Made by a program: the position numbers and the translations under genes. A stretch of 64,000 nt of DNA from Ectobacillus sp048976805 (GTDB lineage: Bacteria; Bacillota; Bacilli; Bacillales; Bacillaceae_G): NCBI GenBank assembly GCA_048976805.1, contig JBHGUR010000035.1:1-64000 (forward strand), written 5' to 3'. Positions 50,886 through 58,671 of the stretch are shown here, piece after piece. The notes beneath the pieces are model-generated. The model was not told the DNA's origin, ran no database searches, and saw only the letters and a program-made list of their open reading frames with translations. Numbering within the stretch: the stretch's first letter is position 1; every line of letters begins with the position of its first letter.

Positions 50886-53177
50886 TTACAAGTATGGATT
50901 TTCATGCTTCGCTTTTAATACTTGCCATCTGCGTTCCACTTCTTCTTCAAAGCCATGCAGCAATTCCGCATTTTCTTCTTTTAACAAATGTTTTGTTTTT
51001 CCCATCCATTTTAGCCAATCCGCTAATGGGATACGCTTATTTTTCGCTTCCGGATCATATGTGATGGTCGTAATGCCTCTTTCAACTTCATAAAGCGGGA
51101 AGAAGCATGATTCTACTGCCGCTTTCATAATTGTTTCACCATAACGGTCTTCTGATTTCCAGTTCAACGGACATGTAATCAGCAACTTACCGTACACCAT
51201 GCCCATATTTTGTGCATACCACTGTGCCTTCGCAGCTTTTTTCACAAGATCCTGCGGGAAGGCTTCTGAAGCGGTAAATACGTACGGAATATTCGTTGCA
51301 GCCATAATTTGCGCTGTATCTTTATGATGGAACGCTTTCCCTCTTTGCGCTTTCCCTACAGAAGATGTGCTTGTCATATGCCCAATCGGTGTAGAATAAG
51401 ACATTTGTGAACCGGTATTCATATACCCTTCATTATCATACTCAATGATAATCAGCTTATGATTCCGAAGAGCCGTACCGATTGCTGAGCCCATTCCGAT
51501 ATCCATGCCGCCGTCGCCTGTCACCATCACAAATGTTACATCATCAGAGATTTGGACTTCGCCGCGGCGCTTCATCTCTAGGAACGCTTCTAACGTACCA
51601 GATAATGTGGCCGGTCCATTTTGGAACAGGTTATGAATCATATTTTGTTTATGGGAGCTGTACGGATATGCTGTTGTCACCACGTATGCGCAGCCTGTAT
51701 GGAAGAGGACAACGATATCTCCTTCAATCCCTTTAAAAAACAATTCCAATCCTGAGAAAATGCCGCATCCCGGACATGCACCGTGTCCTGGCGCAAGGCG
51801 TTTTGGTTTTTCTGTTAAAGCGCGCAATGGAGGAATACGAACCTTCAATTTGTTCGTTTCCGGATCTTCCGTTACAGCAATTAACCCTGTTTTAAATGTG
51901 TCGCCTTGCTGCGGTTCTAAAACAGGAACTTGGCGCAATTCTTCTCTTCCTGGTGTAATGCCGTAATAGTCAAATGGCTTTTCTGCATATCCTTTGTCCA
52001 TCGCTTCAATTGCAAGATTGAAGAATGCTTCTGCATCATCTGCATAAAAGTCTTTTCCGCCAAGACCAAATACTCTGCTTAATACGATAGTTGCATTATA
52101 TGGATCGTCTTGTAATGTGGATTTCACTTCATGCGTTAAGTTCGGGCCGTGGCCGCCATATGAATCAGCACGTTCGCCGATCAATAGCGCTTTGACATTT
52201 TTCAGCGCTTCACGAATTTGTTTAGCAGGGAACGGGCGAATCATATTCGGGCTGATTACTCCTGCCTTAATTCCTTGTGCGCGCAAACCGTCCACAACAT
52301 CTTTTGCTGATTCAGCAGCTGAGTTTAACAGGAACAATGCAACATCCGCATCTTCCATACGATACAAATCCAGCATTGGATAGGAACGTCCGGAAATTTC
52401 TTCATACTCTTTTGCGACTTGTTCAAATACATCCGCAGCGCGGTACATCGCTTCTGATTGCTGATAATGGTTGTTCATTAAATCATCGCCATTCATATGG
52501 GCGCCGATTGTGATTGGATTTGCCGGGTCTACTACTGGATATTGTGTCGGGCGTTCTCCTACAAATTCCTGAACAACGTTGCGGTCTTTGAAGGATTGTA
52601 CTTTACGCTTTTGGTGCGACGTGAAAAATCCATCATAAGCGACAATAACAGGGAGGCGAACATCGCTATGCTCAGAAATTTTTAAAGCCATAATATTCAT
52701 ATCATATACAGCTTGCGGCGTACGGGCCGTTAAAATCACCCATCCTGTATTTAAGGCGAAATATAAGTCAGAGTGGTCGCCGCGAATATCAAGCGGCCCG
52801 CTGACAGCGCGCGTTACAAGGTTCATTACCATCGGAAAGCGCGTACCGGATTGGACCGGAAGCTGCTCTAGCATATACATAAGACCGTTGGCGCTTGTTG
52901 CGTTAAATACGCGCGCGCCTGCTACAGAAGCGCCGTAGCAAATCCCTGCTGAACCATGCTCGCCGTCAGCTGGAATCAATTTCATATCATGCAATCCGCG
53001 CGCTTTCATCATATCTAAGTATTGGGCGATTTCTGTAGAAGGAGTAATCGGGAAATATCCCATAATATGATAATTAATTTGTGCCGCTGCTTTTGCAGCC
53101 ATTTCGTTTCCAGATTCAAAGGAAACGACTTGTTCAGCTATTTTTGCTTGTGAAGTTGCGAACTCAAATACTGTCAT
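50886..53177 (-). CDS. 2-oxoacid:ferredoxin oxidoreductase, fused alpha and beta subunits
   Basis: 763 residues. The alpha part (about 1-420) has AAAQINYHIMGYFPITPSTE for substrate/TPP contacts. The beta part (from about 470) has PGHGACPGCGIFSG with cluster-type Cys, and the TPP/Mg motif TGDGGMDIGMGSAIGTALRN followed by YDNEGYMNTG. The pair of genes makes a pyruvate- or 2-ketoacid:ferredoxin oxidoreductase, which decarboxylates a ketoacid to acyl-CoA and reduces ferredoxin. The start at 53177 overlaps the upstream gene by ATGA, with a GGAGGTG site. Fusion of alpha and beta in one chain is less usual than separate subunits. The substrate is inferred. Confidence 0.9.
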   Translation of the reverse strand: MTVFEFATSQAKIAEQVVSFESGNEMAAKAAAQINYHIMGYFPITPSTEIAQYLDMMKARGLHDMKLIPADGEHGSAGICYGASVAGARVFNATSANGLMYMLEQLPVQSGTRFPMVMNLVTRAVSGPLDIRGDHSDLYFALNTGWVILTARTPQAVYDMNIMALKISEHSDVRLPVIVAYDGFFTSHQKRKVQSFKDRNVVQEFVGERPTQYPVVDPANPITIGAHMNGDDLMNNHYQQSEAMYRAADVFEQVAKEYEEISGRSYPMLDLYRMEDADVALFLLNSAAESAKDVVDGLRAQGIKAGVISPNMIRPFPAKQIREALKNVKALLIGERADSYGGHGPNLTHEVKSTLQDDPYNATIVLSRVFGLGGKDFYADDAEAFFNLAIEAMDKGYAEKPFDYYGITPGREELRQVPVLEPQQGDTFKTGLIAVTEDPETNKLKVRIPPLRALTEKPKRLAPGHGACPGCGIFSGLELFFKGIEGDIVVLFHTGCAYVVTTAYPYSSHKQNMIHNLFQNGPATLSGTLEAFLEMKRRGEVQISDDVTFVMVTGDGGMDIGMGSAIGTALRNHKLIIIEYDNEGYMNTGSQMSYSTPIGHMTSTSSVGKAQRGKAFHHKDTAQIMAATNIPYVFTASEAFPQDLVKKAAKAQWYAQNMGMVYGKLLITCPLNWKSEDRYGETIMKAAVESCFFPLYEVERGITTITYDPEAKNKRIPLADWLKWMGKTKHLLKEENAELLHGFEEEVERRWQVLKAKHENPYL

Positions 53178-54190
53178 GAACGAGCACCTCCTGCTACATA
53201 TGGGAAATTGTGGGCAACACGATGTTCCGACGCATAGCCTATAGTTTCTGAAATTTCTGTCAATGCTGACGTTGGGCAAGCTTCTACGCATTTTAAACAG
53301 CCTTTGCAATATTGATAGTCAATTCCTTTTAAAAACATTTGCTTGCGGCCGCGTTTATCCTCTCCCGCTTCCCATACAAAGCAAAGATCCGGACAAACAG
53401 TATCGCACGCTACGCAATTAATGCATTTTTCCTGATCAAAGCTTGGCAAAAAGCCTTGACGTGAACCGCTCATATCTTTTAATATACTATTTCCGTTAGC
53501 AACGATAATCCCGCCTGGCATTTGTGTATTATAGCCTAAAACAGGTTCAGGGCGTTGAAATGCCTTACCTTGCGCTTCGGACGGCACTTCATATGTGCGG
53601 AAGATAACTTCCTCATAGCCGCGGTTGAAGGTTCGAATATTTGCTTCTACTAAATGCGGATATTTTTTCTCGAATGTGCGGCGAATGACATTGCGCATTG
53701 TATCTGGGTCAAGAAAATCACAAATACGGAATAACGCCCCTAGCATAGCTGTATTAACCTTTGTTTTTTCTTCTACTGCAATACCGAGGGCGTCTACAGT
53801 TGCAATCGTTCCATACTCAAGCTTTAAATCCCTTTTAATCTCATCAAAATCGCGCGTTGTATTTACAAGCACAATACCATCTGGAGCTAATCCGCTTACA
53901 ACGTCTACCATTTTATATAAAGCTTCGTGAAATACTCCTATTACATGCGGTTCTTCAATTGGGCTATGGTCACGAATCTCCACATCCGGAGCGCAAAAAC
54001 GAATAAAGCTTTTTACAGGCGACCCTTTTTTCTCTGAACCGTAGGAAGAAAAATTAGAACCGTTTAACCCTAAACCTAATACTCCCGCTTCAGCCAACAT
54101 TTTACCTGCTAGATTTGCTCCCAAGCCGCCGATGGATTCCAGGCGAATCTCATAAAAACCTAGTTTGTTAGTCTTTGGTAGTATAGACAT
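53174..54190 (-). CDS. 2-oxoacid:ferredoxin oxidoreductase, fused gamma and delta subunits
   Basis: 338 residues. The gamma domain has EIRLESIGGLGANLAGKMLA, then EKKGSPVKSFIRFC. From about residue 250 a delta-type 2x[4Fe-4S] ferredoxin follows (CINCVACDTVCPDLC and CKGCLKCVEACP). It carries electrons from the TPP site to ferredoxin. It precedes the alpha-beta gene with a 4-base overlap, so the two are translationally coupled. A GAAGGAGGAAGG site lies before the ATG. Together they give a two-chain enzyme with all four functions. Confidence 0.92.
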   Translation of the reverse strand: MSILPKTNKLGFYEIRLESIGGLGANLAGKMLAEAGVLGLGLNGSNFSSYGSEKKGSPVKSFIRFCAPDVEIRDHSPIEEPHVIGVFHEALYKMVDVVSGLAPDGIVLVNTTRDFDEIKRDLKLEYGTIATVDALGIAVEEKTKVNTAMLGALFRICDFLDPDTMRNVIRRTFEKKYPHLVEANIRTFNRGYEEVIFRTYEVPSEAQGKAFQRPEPVLGYNTQMPGGIIVANGNSILKDMSGSRQGFLPSFDQEKCINCVACDTVCPDLCFVWEAGEDKRGRKQMFLKGIDYQYCKGCLKCVEACPTSALTEISETIGYASEHRVAHNFPYVAGGARS

Positions 54191-54210
54191 AACCTTCCTC
54201 CTTCTATAAA

Positions 54211-54226
54211 AATGATTACTATCATT
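54211..54226 (-). promoter_or_regulatory. Fur-box-like palindrome at the oxidoreductase promoter
   Basis: AATGATTACTATCATT is a near-perfect 16-base palindrome with a TGAT...ATCA core, like Fur-family boxes. It lies 21-36 bases before the start codon and overlaps TACAAT, a possible -10. Regulation by iron would fit a multi-cluster enzyme, but the match to the 7-1-7 Fur consensus is partial. Confidence 0.35.
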
Positions 54227-54458
54227 GTAGGATATAAAAACAGAAATGATAGTGTGAAAAAGTTAACATTTTATGACAATCTGTGTATATCATTGTGTTA
54301 TAATTTATTGTAACAGTTTGATTAGAAGAAAGTTGTGACGGAAATCATAGTTCGCAAAATTTACCTCTAGAAGGGAATTTTTCTTATATAGAGAAATAAA
54401 ATTTATTTTAAAAGTTAGGGAACAGCTTTTTCCAATGAATTATTACAGTTTATCAACA

Positions 54459-54606
54459 GGCTCTGTTAAAGGGGTTGATCGAAAAGTGGTATTTCGGCCC
54501 GAAAACTAGAAAAAACAAAACCCAAGAATGCCGTTAAATCAACATTCTTGGGTTTTTAATTTCGGTACATTTTACTCTAAAATGGGCTTTTTAGACATCC
54601 TCCTTT
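54459..54606. repeat. Composite of family 1 end and family 2-like element
   Basis: GGCTCTGTTAAA (a family 1 end) is followed by AGGGGTTGATCGAAAAGTGG, and the far end reads TTTTTAGACATCCTCCTTT, whose complement AAAGGAGGATGTCTAAAA matches the left arm. The element is thus about 135 bp with inverted ends. It contains the hairpin AACCCAAGAATG / CATTCTTGGGTT with a T-run, usable as a terminator for the gene at 54620. Confidence 0.6.
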
Positions 54607-54619
54607 GGGCAAACGAGAA

Positions 54620-55096
54620 TTAGACGATATAAAACCTGCCATCCTCATGGATTTCTAAGGAAGTATAGCTGCTTGCAAGGTCGCAAATTATCTCTTCATC
54701 TATTTCAGAAAAGATTTCCCCTCTATGCATCCGTTCTATCATGCTTTCATACTTCTCGTATTTATCTGCATCATTGACAAAATGATAAATATATACTTCG
54801 TCTCCGTCCTCATTGATTACGTTTACATAGTGAACAGGCCCGAATTGCTGGAACCATTCTACTGCTTCTTGCCGGTTTCGAAAGGAAGGAGCTATGCGTT
54901 CAACTACATGCCGATCTGTTTCTAAATGGCCAATTTCAAATTGATTGAGACAAGATTGGCAAATTCCCTTCTCTTGAATAAGAGATATCGCCACTGGGGC
55001 AACTTCTTTATCTTCACAATAAAAGCAGCTGGCATTTTTAGCCGTTGCCCACTCAAATACATCTTCATATTCTTTCTTTTTGTATGCGAATGCCAT
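54620..55096 (-). CDS. Hypothetical protein with a Cys4 motif, 158 residues
   Basis: Begins MAFAYKKKEYEDVFEWATAK. Four Cys in ASCFYCEDKE and GICQSCLNQFE, 28 residues apart, could form a treble-clef-like zinc site. The rest is acidic with VHYVNVINEDGDEVYIYHFV. It is not a known zinc-finger family to me. The start at 55096 has AGGAGGAGAAGG upstream. A longer frame to 55195 lacks a site. Confidence 0.7.
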   Translation of the reverse strand: MAFAYKKKEYEDVFEWATAKNASCFYCEDKEVAPVAISLIQEKGICQSCLNQFEIGHLETDRHVVERIAPSFRNRQEAVEWFQQFGPVHYVNVINEDGDEVYIYHFVNDADKYEKYESMIERMHRGEIFSEIDEEIICDLASSYTSLEIHEDGRFYIV

Positions 55097-55209
55097 AGTC
55101 CTTCTCCTCCTATACATCCGTATTTGTACAAAATACGCTTCTGTACAAATACATTGTATCATGAAAGATTGACGCGATCTGGAAAGGATTCGCACAAAAT
55201 AGCGACATA

Positions 55210-55249
55210 TAACAAAAACGGAAGCGAATTTTGGCTTCCGTTTTTGTTA
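55210..55249. terminator. Bidirectional terminator
   Basis: AACAAAAACGGAAGC and GCTTCCGTTTTTGTT pair around a short loop between two minus-strand genes. Confidence 0.85.
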
Positions 55250-55272
55250 TATGTTAAAAAAATTGAAAATTT

Positions 55273-57417
55273 TTATGCCGTTTTCGCCGGCAATATGATA
55301 TTAAATGTAGTTCCCTTATTTAGTTCACTTTCTATATATACTTTTCCATTATGGCTTTCTATAATTTTAAAGCTAACCATTAAGCCGAGCCCATTGCCAT
55401 TTTTCTTCGTCGTATAAAACGGTTCTCCGATTTTTTTCAATTTTTCTTCCGGGATGCCTACTCCTGTATCTTGAATGGAAATTTGCACATTTCGGTCCTT
55501 AACTTCCATTCTTACAAAAATGTCCCCACCGCTAGGCATAGCTTCGATTCCGTTTTTGATTAAATTGAGAAAGACTTGTTTCAAACGGTCTTCATCGCAT
55601 TCCACTTGAATAATTTCATCCTCGCAGGCAAAATGCAGCCGCACATTTTTTTTACGGGCTTCAAATTCAAGCAGGGCAAGAATGTTTGTCATGACAGGAA
55701 CGATATTTTGCTCCTTCAACTGCACAACCTTTGGCTTGGAGAGAACTAGGAAATCCTCCACAATTGAGTTAACCCGGTCGACTTCATCCAAAATAATATC
55801 CAAATATTCTTTTCGCTCTTCATCCGTTTCATCCAATTGGAGAAACTCTGCATATCCTTTCATCGATGTAAGCGGATTGCGGATTTCATGTGCAATTCCG
55901 GCAGCCATCTGGCCAACAGCTGCTAATTTATCTTGGCGCCGCAGCATCTCTTCTGTCTTTTTGCGCTCGGTAATGTCATTGCGGATTGCCAAATATTGAT
56001 ATGGCTTTCCATGGTCATTTACAAATGGAACTATCGTTGTATCTACCCAATAAAATGAACCGTCTTTCGCTTTGTTTCGAATTTCGCCTCTCCACACCTT
56101 GCCTTGTCCGATTGTTTTCCACATCTCTTGGAAAAATTCCTTGGAATGATACCTCGAATTTAAAATAGAGTGGGTACGGCCAATTAGCTCTTCACGGCTG
56201 TATCCAGATATTTCACAAAACTTATCGTTTACATTCGTAATGACGCCTTTTGCATCTGTAAAAGCAACAATTGAGGATTGGTCTAAAGCAAATTTAATAT
56301 CGCTCAATTCTTTTAACGTCGCCTTTAAATGCTTTTCTGTCATTTTTCTATCGGTAATATCATTGCGAATCGATACATACTGATACGGCTTTCCCTTTTT
56401 GTTGAGAAACGGAACAATGGTTGTATCTACCCAATAAAATGAACCGTCTTTCGCTTTGTTTCGAATTTCGCCTCTCCACACCTTGCCTTGTCCGATTGTT
56501 TTCCACATCTCTTGGAAAAACTCCTTGGAATGATAACCCGAACTTAAAATGGAATGATTTTGTCCGAGCAGCTCATGTTCTGTATATTGGGAAATCTCAA
56601 CGAACTTCTCATTTACATACGTAATAATTCCTCTTGGGTCTGTAATCGCAACGATTGAGGATGTATTGAGAGCGAAGGTAATATCTTTTAAATTTGTATC
56701 GCTCGTTGCCAATCTTTTACTAATGAGTGTACTTGAGCTTATGAGTCCGATAAGAATTAGAATGGAGGCGCATACAACGAGATATATCATGAAATTGGCT
56801 CCTGAAACCGGAAGCACGCCGCTATTAGAAGTGAAGCTAGAAGCTCTGACGAATAAAAAGTGGCTTTCTACGATAGCGCCGGTTACAAGAAGTGCGCTTA
56901 CAGGCTTCATCCAAATATGCGTGTGATAAGACAGCCTCTTAGAATAAAATAACATCCAGAATGAAAATAAAAAGGTGCCAAACAGCATAAGGGCAGAAAT
57001 AACAAGAATGAAAATATGATAGCGGGCAGCCATATTGATGCTGTATATTCCGATGATATAAATAGATAGTGCGGCAAACGTCATAAATAAGCTTCCAATC
57101 ACGAGATGCCGAAATTTAGTAGTTTCACTGCTGATTATATAAAAAGCAACTCCGGTAAAAGAAAACCCAACAACCAGTGATAATATAATGATAGGGCTGT
57201 TAAATGATTGAAACCTGTCTAAATCCCTTGCGATGACCCCGAAGAAGTTCATAACCCAAATGCCGATGGTCATCGAAAATACTCCTCCTAAAAACAAAAA
57301 GCTCCTGTTCCGCTCTGTTGACCTTAAGAGTATGAGTAGATCAAAAGCAGTAAATGAAGCCATAATAGTTAAAATAATTGCGATAAACACGAGAATAGGA
57401 TTGACAATTTGTATCAT
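55273..57417 (-). CDS. Sensor histidine kinase with MHYT-like N-terminus and two PAS domains
   Basis: 714 residues. Seven hydrophobic helices (1 to about 235) have an MHYT-like pattern (IGIWVMNFFGV). PAS/PAC 1 is about 245-365 and PAS/PAC 2 about 370-490. HisKA has His near 511 in GIAHEIRNPLTS, and the HATPase has NLIKNGIEAMPSGG and GNGLGLMVS. The kinase part resembles the sporulation kinases KinA-KinE, which phosphorylate Spo0F. No response regulator adjoins it, typical for orphan sporulation kinases. The two PAC parts are identical over a 101-base DNA stretch. Weak AAAGG site. Confidence 0.9.
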   Translation of the reverse strand: MIQIVNPILVFIAIILTIMASFTAFDLLILLRSTERNRSFLFLGGVFSMTIGIWVMNFFGVIARDLDRFQSFNSPIIILSLVVGFSFTGVAFYIISSETTKFRHLVIGSLFMTFAALSIYIIGIYSINMAARYHIFILVISALMLFGTFLFSFWMLFYSKRLSYHTHIWMKPVSALLVTGAIVESHFLFVRASSFTSNSGVLPVSGANFMIYLVVCASILILIGLISSSTLISKRLATSDTNLKDITFALNTSSIVAITDPRGIITYVNEKFVEISQYTEHELLGQNHSILSSGYHSKEFFQEMWKTIGQGKVWRGEIRNKAKDGSFYWVDTTIVPFLNKKGKPYQYVSIRNDITDRKMTEKHLKATLKELSDIKFALDQSSIVAFTDAKGVITNVNDKFCEISGYSREELIGRTHSILNSRYHSKEFFQEMWKTIGQGKVWRGEIRNKAKDGSFYWVDTTIVPFVNDHGKPYQYLAIRNDITERKKTEEMLRRQDKLAAVGQMAAGIAHEIRNPLTSMKGYAEFLQLDETDEERKEYLDIILDEVDRVNSIVEDFLVLSKPKVVQLKEQNIVPVMTNILALLEFEARKKNVRLHFACEDEIIQVECDEDRLKQVFLNLIKNGIEAMPSGGDIFVRMEVKDRNVQISIQDTGVGIPEEKLKKIGEPFYTTKKNGNGLGLMVSFKIIESHNGKVYIESELNKGTTFNIILPAKTA
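56036..56136 (-). repeat. Exact 101-bp internal repeat, copy 1
   Basis: Identical to 56420-56520 and covering the PAC part of PAS domain 2 (FFQEMWKTIGQGKVWRGEIR, then NKAKDGSFYWVDTT). Flanking PAS sequence is diverged. Confidence 0.95.
56420..56520 (-). repeat. Exact 101-bp internal repeat, copy 2
   Basis: Second copy, in PAS domain 1, 384 bases from copy 1, a multiple of three, so recombination between them would delete exactly one PAS unit in frame. Confidence 0.95.
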
Positions 57418-57515
57418 TATTTTATAGCCTTTCTGTTAAAAAATAGTTTACACTATGATTGTAATGGAAAACTACTTTCTAGGGAAGTAGGGAAATATTT
57501 TATAGCAATAAAAAA

Positions 57516-57538
57516 GCTCTCCATCAACATGAAGAGCC
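57516..57538 (-). terminator. Terminator of the AhpD-like gene
   Basis: GCTCT and AGAGC arms at 57516-57538 with a T-run of six on the minus strand. Confidence 0.6.
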
Positions 57539-57544
57539 CCTCTT

Positions 57545-57910
57545 TTAATGTGTTTGCTGCTTCAGTTCACGCATACATTCCTGTACGATCGTTACCGCCT
57601 GGCTCATTGCTGCCCCGCCGGCAAAGGCAGCCGCCACGCCGCACGCTTCAAGCACTTCTTCATCGGAGCAGCCTTGATCCATACAACCTTTTGTATGGTA
57701 AATAGTACAGTACTCATCTCGCGTTGCCAAACTAATGCCAAGCGCAATTAATTGTTTCTCCCGCTTAGATAAGGCTCCTTCTTGAAAACAAGTTTGAGCA
57801 AAAGCATTATATGCCTCTGCGATTTCCGGCATTTTTTGGGTAAACTCCCCTAATCCTTCTTTGTATTGATGCAGCGCTTGCTCTGTAGAACTATGGAATT
57901 CATGTTCCAA
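57545..57910 (-). CDS. Carboxymuconolactone decarboxylase/AhpD-family protein
   Basis: About 121 residues. The CMD-fold core is REKQLIALGISLATRDEYCT, then IYHTKGCMDQGC. Here the reactive Cys of AhpD-type CxxC is CTIYH, i.e. Cys-x3-His, as in the non-peroxidase branch. AGGAAMSQAVT follows. Likely a small thiol-dependent peroxidase or structural homologue, substrate unknown. The TTG at 57910 has GGAG 8 bases upstream. A GTG at 57919 overlaps that site. Confidence 0.85.
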   Translation of the reverse strand: MEHEFHSSTEQALHQYKEGLGEFTQKMPEIAEAYNAFAQTCFQEGALSKREKQLIALGISLATRDEYCTIYHTKGCMDQGCSDEEVLEACGVAAAFAGGAAMSQAVTIVQECMRELKQQTH

Positions 57911-57990
57911 GCACCTCACTCCTTTTCGCTTTTGTCATGCTTTAGTATGCTTTTCGCCTCAATTTATATGCCACCCTCCCTTAAAAAGAA

Positions 57991-58135
57991 GGCTCTGTTA
58001 AAGGCTCATGTTGATTTGGATTCCTTTGTTGATTGGGAACGCAAGGCGGCGACTCCAGCGGGAAAAGCGGCTCGGCCCCGCCCGCGGAAAGCGTCCGCCT
58101 GTAGTGGAAAAGCAACAATCAAGTGTAACAGAGCC
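57991..58135 (-). repeat. Repeat family 1, copy D (longest, inverted)
   Basis: 145 bp with ends GGCTCTGTTA and TAACAGAGCC. It is the reverse orientation of copies A-C and contains the whole core (complement of CCGAGCCGCTTTTCCCGCTG) plus extra sequence with a second TTGATT-GGA spacer. Confidence 0.9.
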
Positions 58136-58204
58136 AAAAAGAAAAACATTAAAATGATTTATGAGTAAAATTCTACTTTTTCCACATACTATAAGAAAAA
58201 ATTC

Positions 58205-58287
58205 GGACTTGTAGCTCAACTGGTTAGAGCGGTCAATACCCCATACGAGTTATTGGCAGTTTGCGGGTTCAAATCCCGCCAAGTCCA
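58205..58287 (+). tRNA. tRNA-like RNA with abnormal anticodon arm
   Basis: The acceptor stem GGACTTG (58205-58211) pairs perfectly with CAAGTCC (58280-58286), followed by A. The D arm is GCTC/GAGC with AACTGGTTA. The T arm is GCGGG/CCCGC with loop TTCAAAT. The middle is not canonical: GTCAATA (58232-58238) pairs with TATTGGC (58251-58257) in a 7-bp stem enclosing a 12-base loop CCCCATACGAGT, then a 5-base variable region. A normal arm has 5 bp and 7 bases. It resembles the tRNA-like stationary-phase RNA (tRNA-Other) reported in B. cereus. Decoding ability is doubtful. No CCA is encoded. Confidence 0.75.
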
Positions 58288-58331
58288 TTCCGCAAATACT
58301 AACCATTTTTCTCTAAGGGATTTCTATAGTG

Positions 58332-58359
58332 TTGTGATGCTAAAAAAGTGGTATATAAT
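58332..58359 (+). promoter_or_regulatory. Promoter for a near-leaderless gene
   Basis: -35 TTGTGA at 58332-58337, 16-base spacer, -10 TATAAT at 58354-58359. The next ATG (58373) is only 13 bases on, so the transcript would have a leader of about 7 bases. Confidence 0.45.
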
Positions 58360-58372
58360 AGTAAATATTAAA

Positions 58373-58600
58373 ATGACAAGAAGAATTTTTTTACGCCGTA
58401 AAATCCCCGCCTATATTTCTAATGTAGCGCTGGAAGACCAACATAAAATCGGCTTTGTCCTATCCGTTAAACCGTATGATGAAAAAACGGAAGCTGACCT
58501 CTATTTTGAAGCATACTTAAAAGAACGCGGGTTGTATATAGGCGATGAAGAAGCAGAAACAGATAAAATTGTTATACGAAAAAAGGCAGAATTTTTATAA
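58373..58600 (+). CDS. Small hypothetical protein, 75 residues
   Basis: Begins MTRRIFLRRKIPAYISNVAL, contains HKIGFVLSVKPYDEKTEADL and ends IVIRKKAEFL. No membrane segment. The ATG has no ribosome binding site. It may be translated from a near-leaderless mRNA. Alternatively the ATG at 58337, giving MLKKWYIIVNIK in front, could be the start. I do not recognise the family. It lies between the tRNA-like gene and a terminator. Confidence 0.5.
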   Translation: MTRRIFLRRKIPAYISNVALEDQHKIGFVLSVKPYDEKTEADLYFEAYLKERGLYIGDEEAETDKIVIRKKAEFL

Positions 58601-58620
58601 GCCGCTTTTTTTGGCTAAAC

Positions 58621-58656
58621 AAAACATCCCGCAGCTTATAAACTGCGGGATGTTTT
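58621..58656. terminator. Bidirectional terminator
   Basis: AAAACATCCCGCAG and CTGCGGGATGTTTT form a perfect 14-bp stem between convergent genes. Confidence 0.85.
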
Positions 58657-58671
58657 GCTGGTATGAAATTG

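Noticed and set aside
54459..54470. A complete fifth family 1 repeat
   Set aside because: Only the 12-base end is present. The rest of the element belongs to family 2.
58205..58287. Ordinary class II tRNA with a long variable arm
   Set aside because: No placement gives a 5-bp anticodon stem with a 7-base loop. The 7-bp pairing with a 12-base loop is the only convincing stem.
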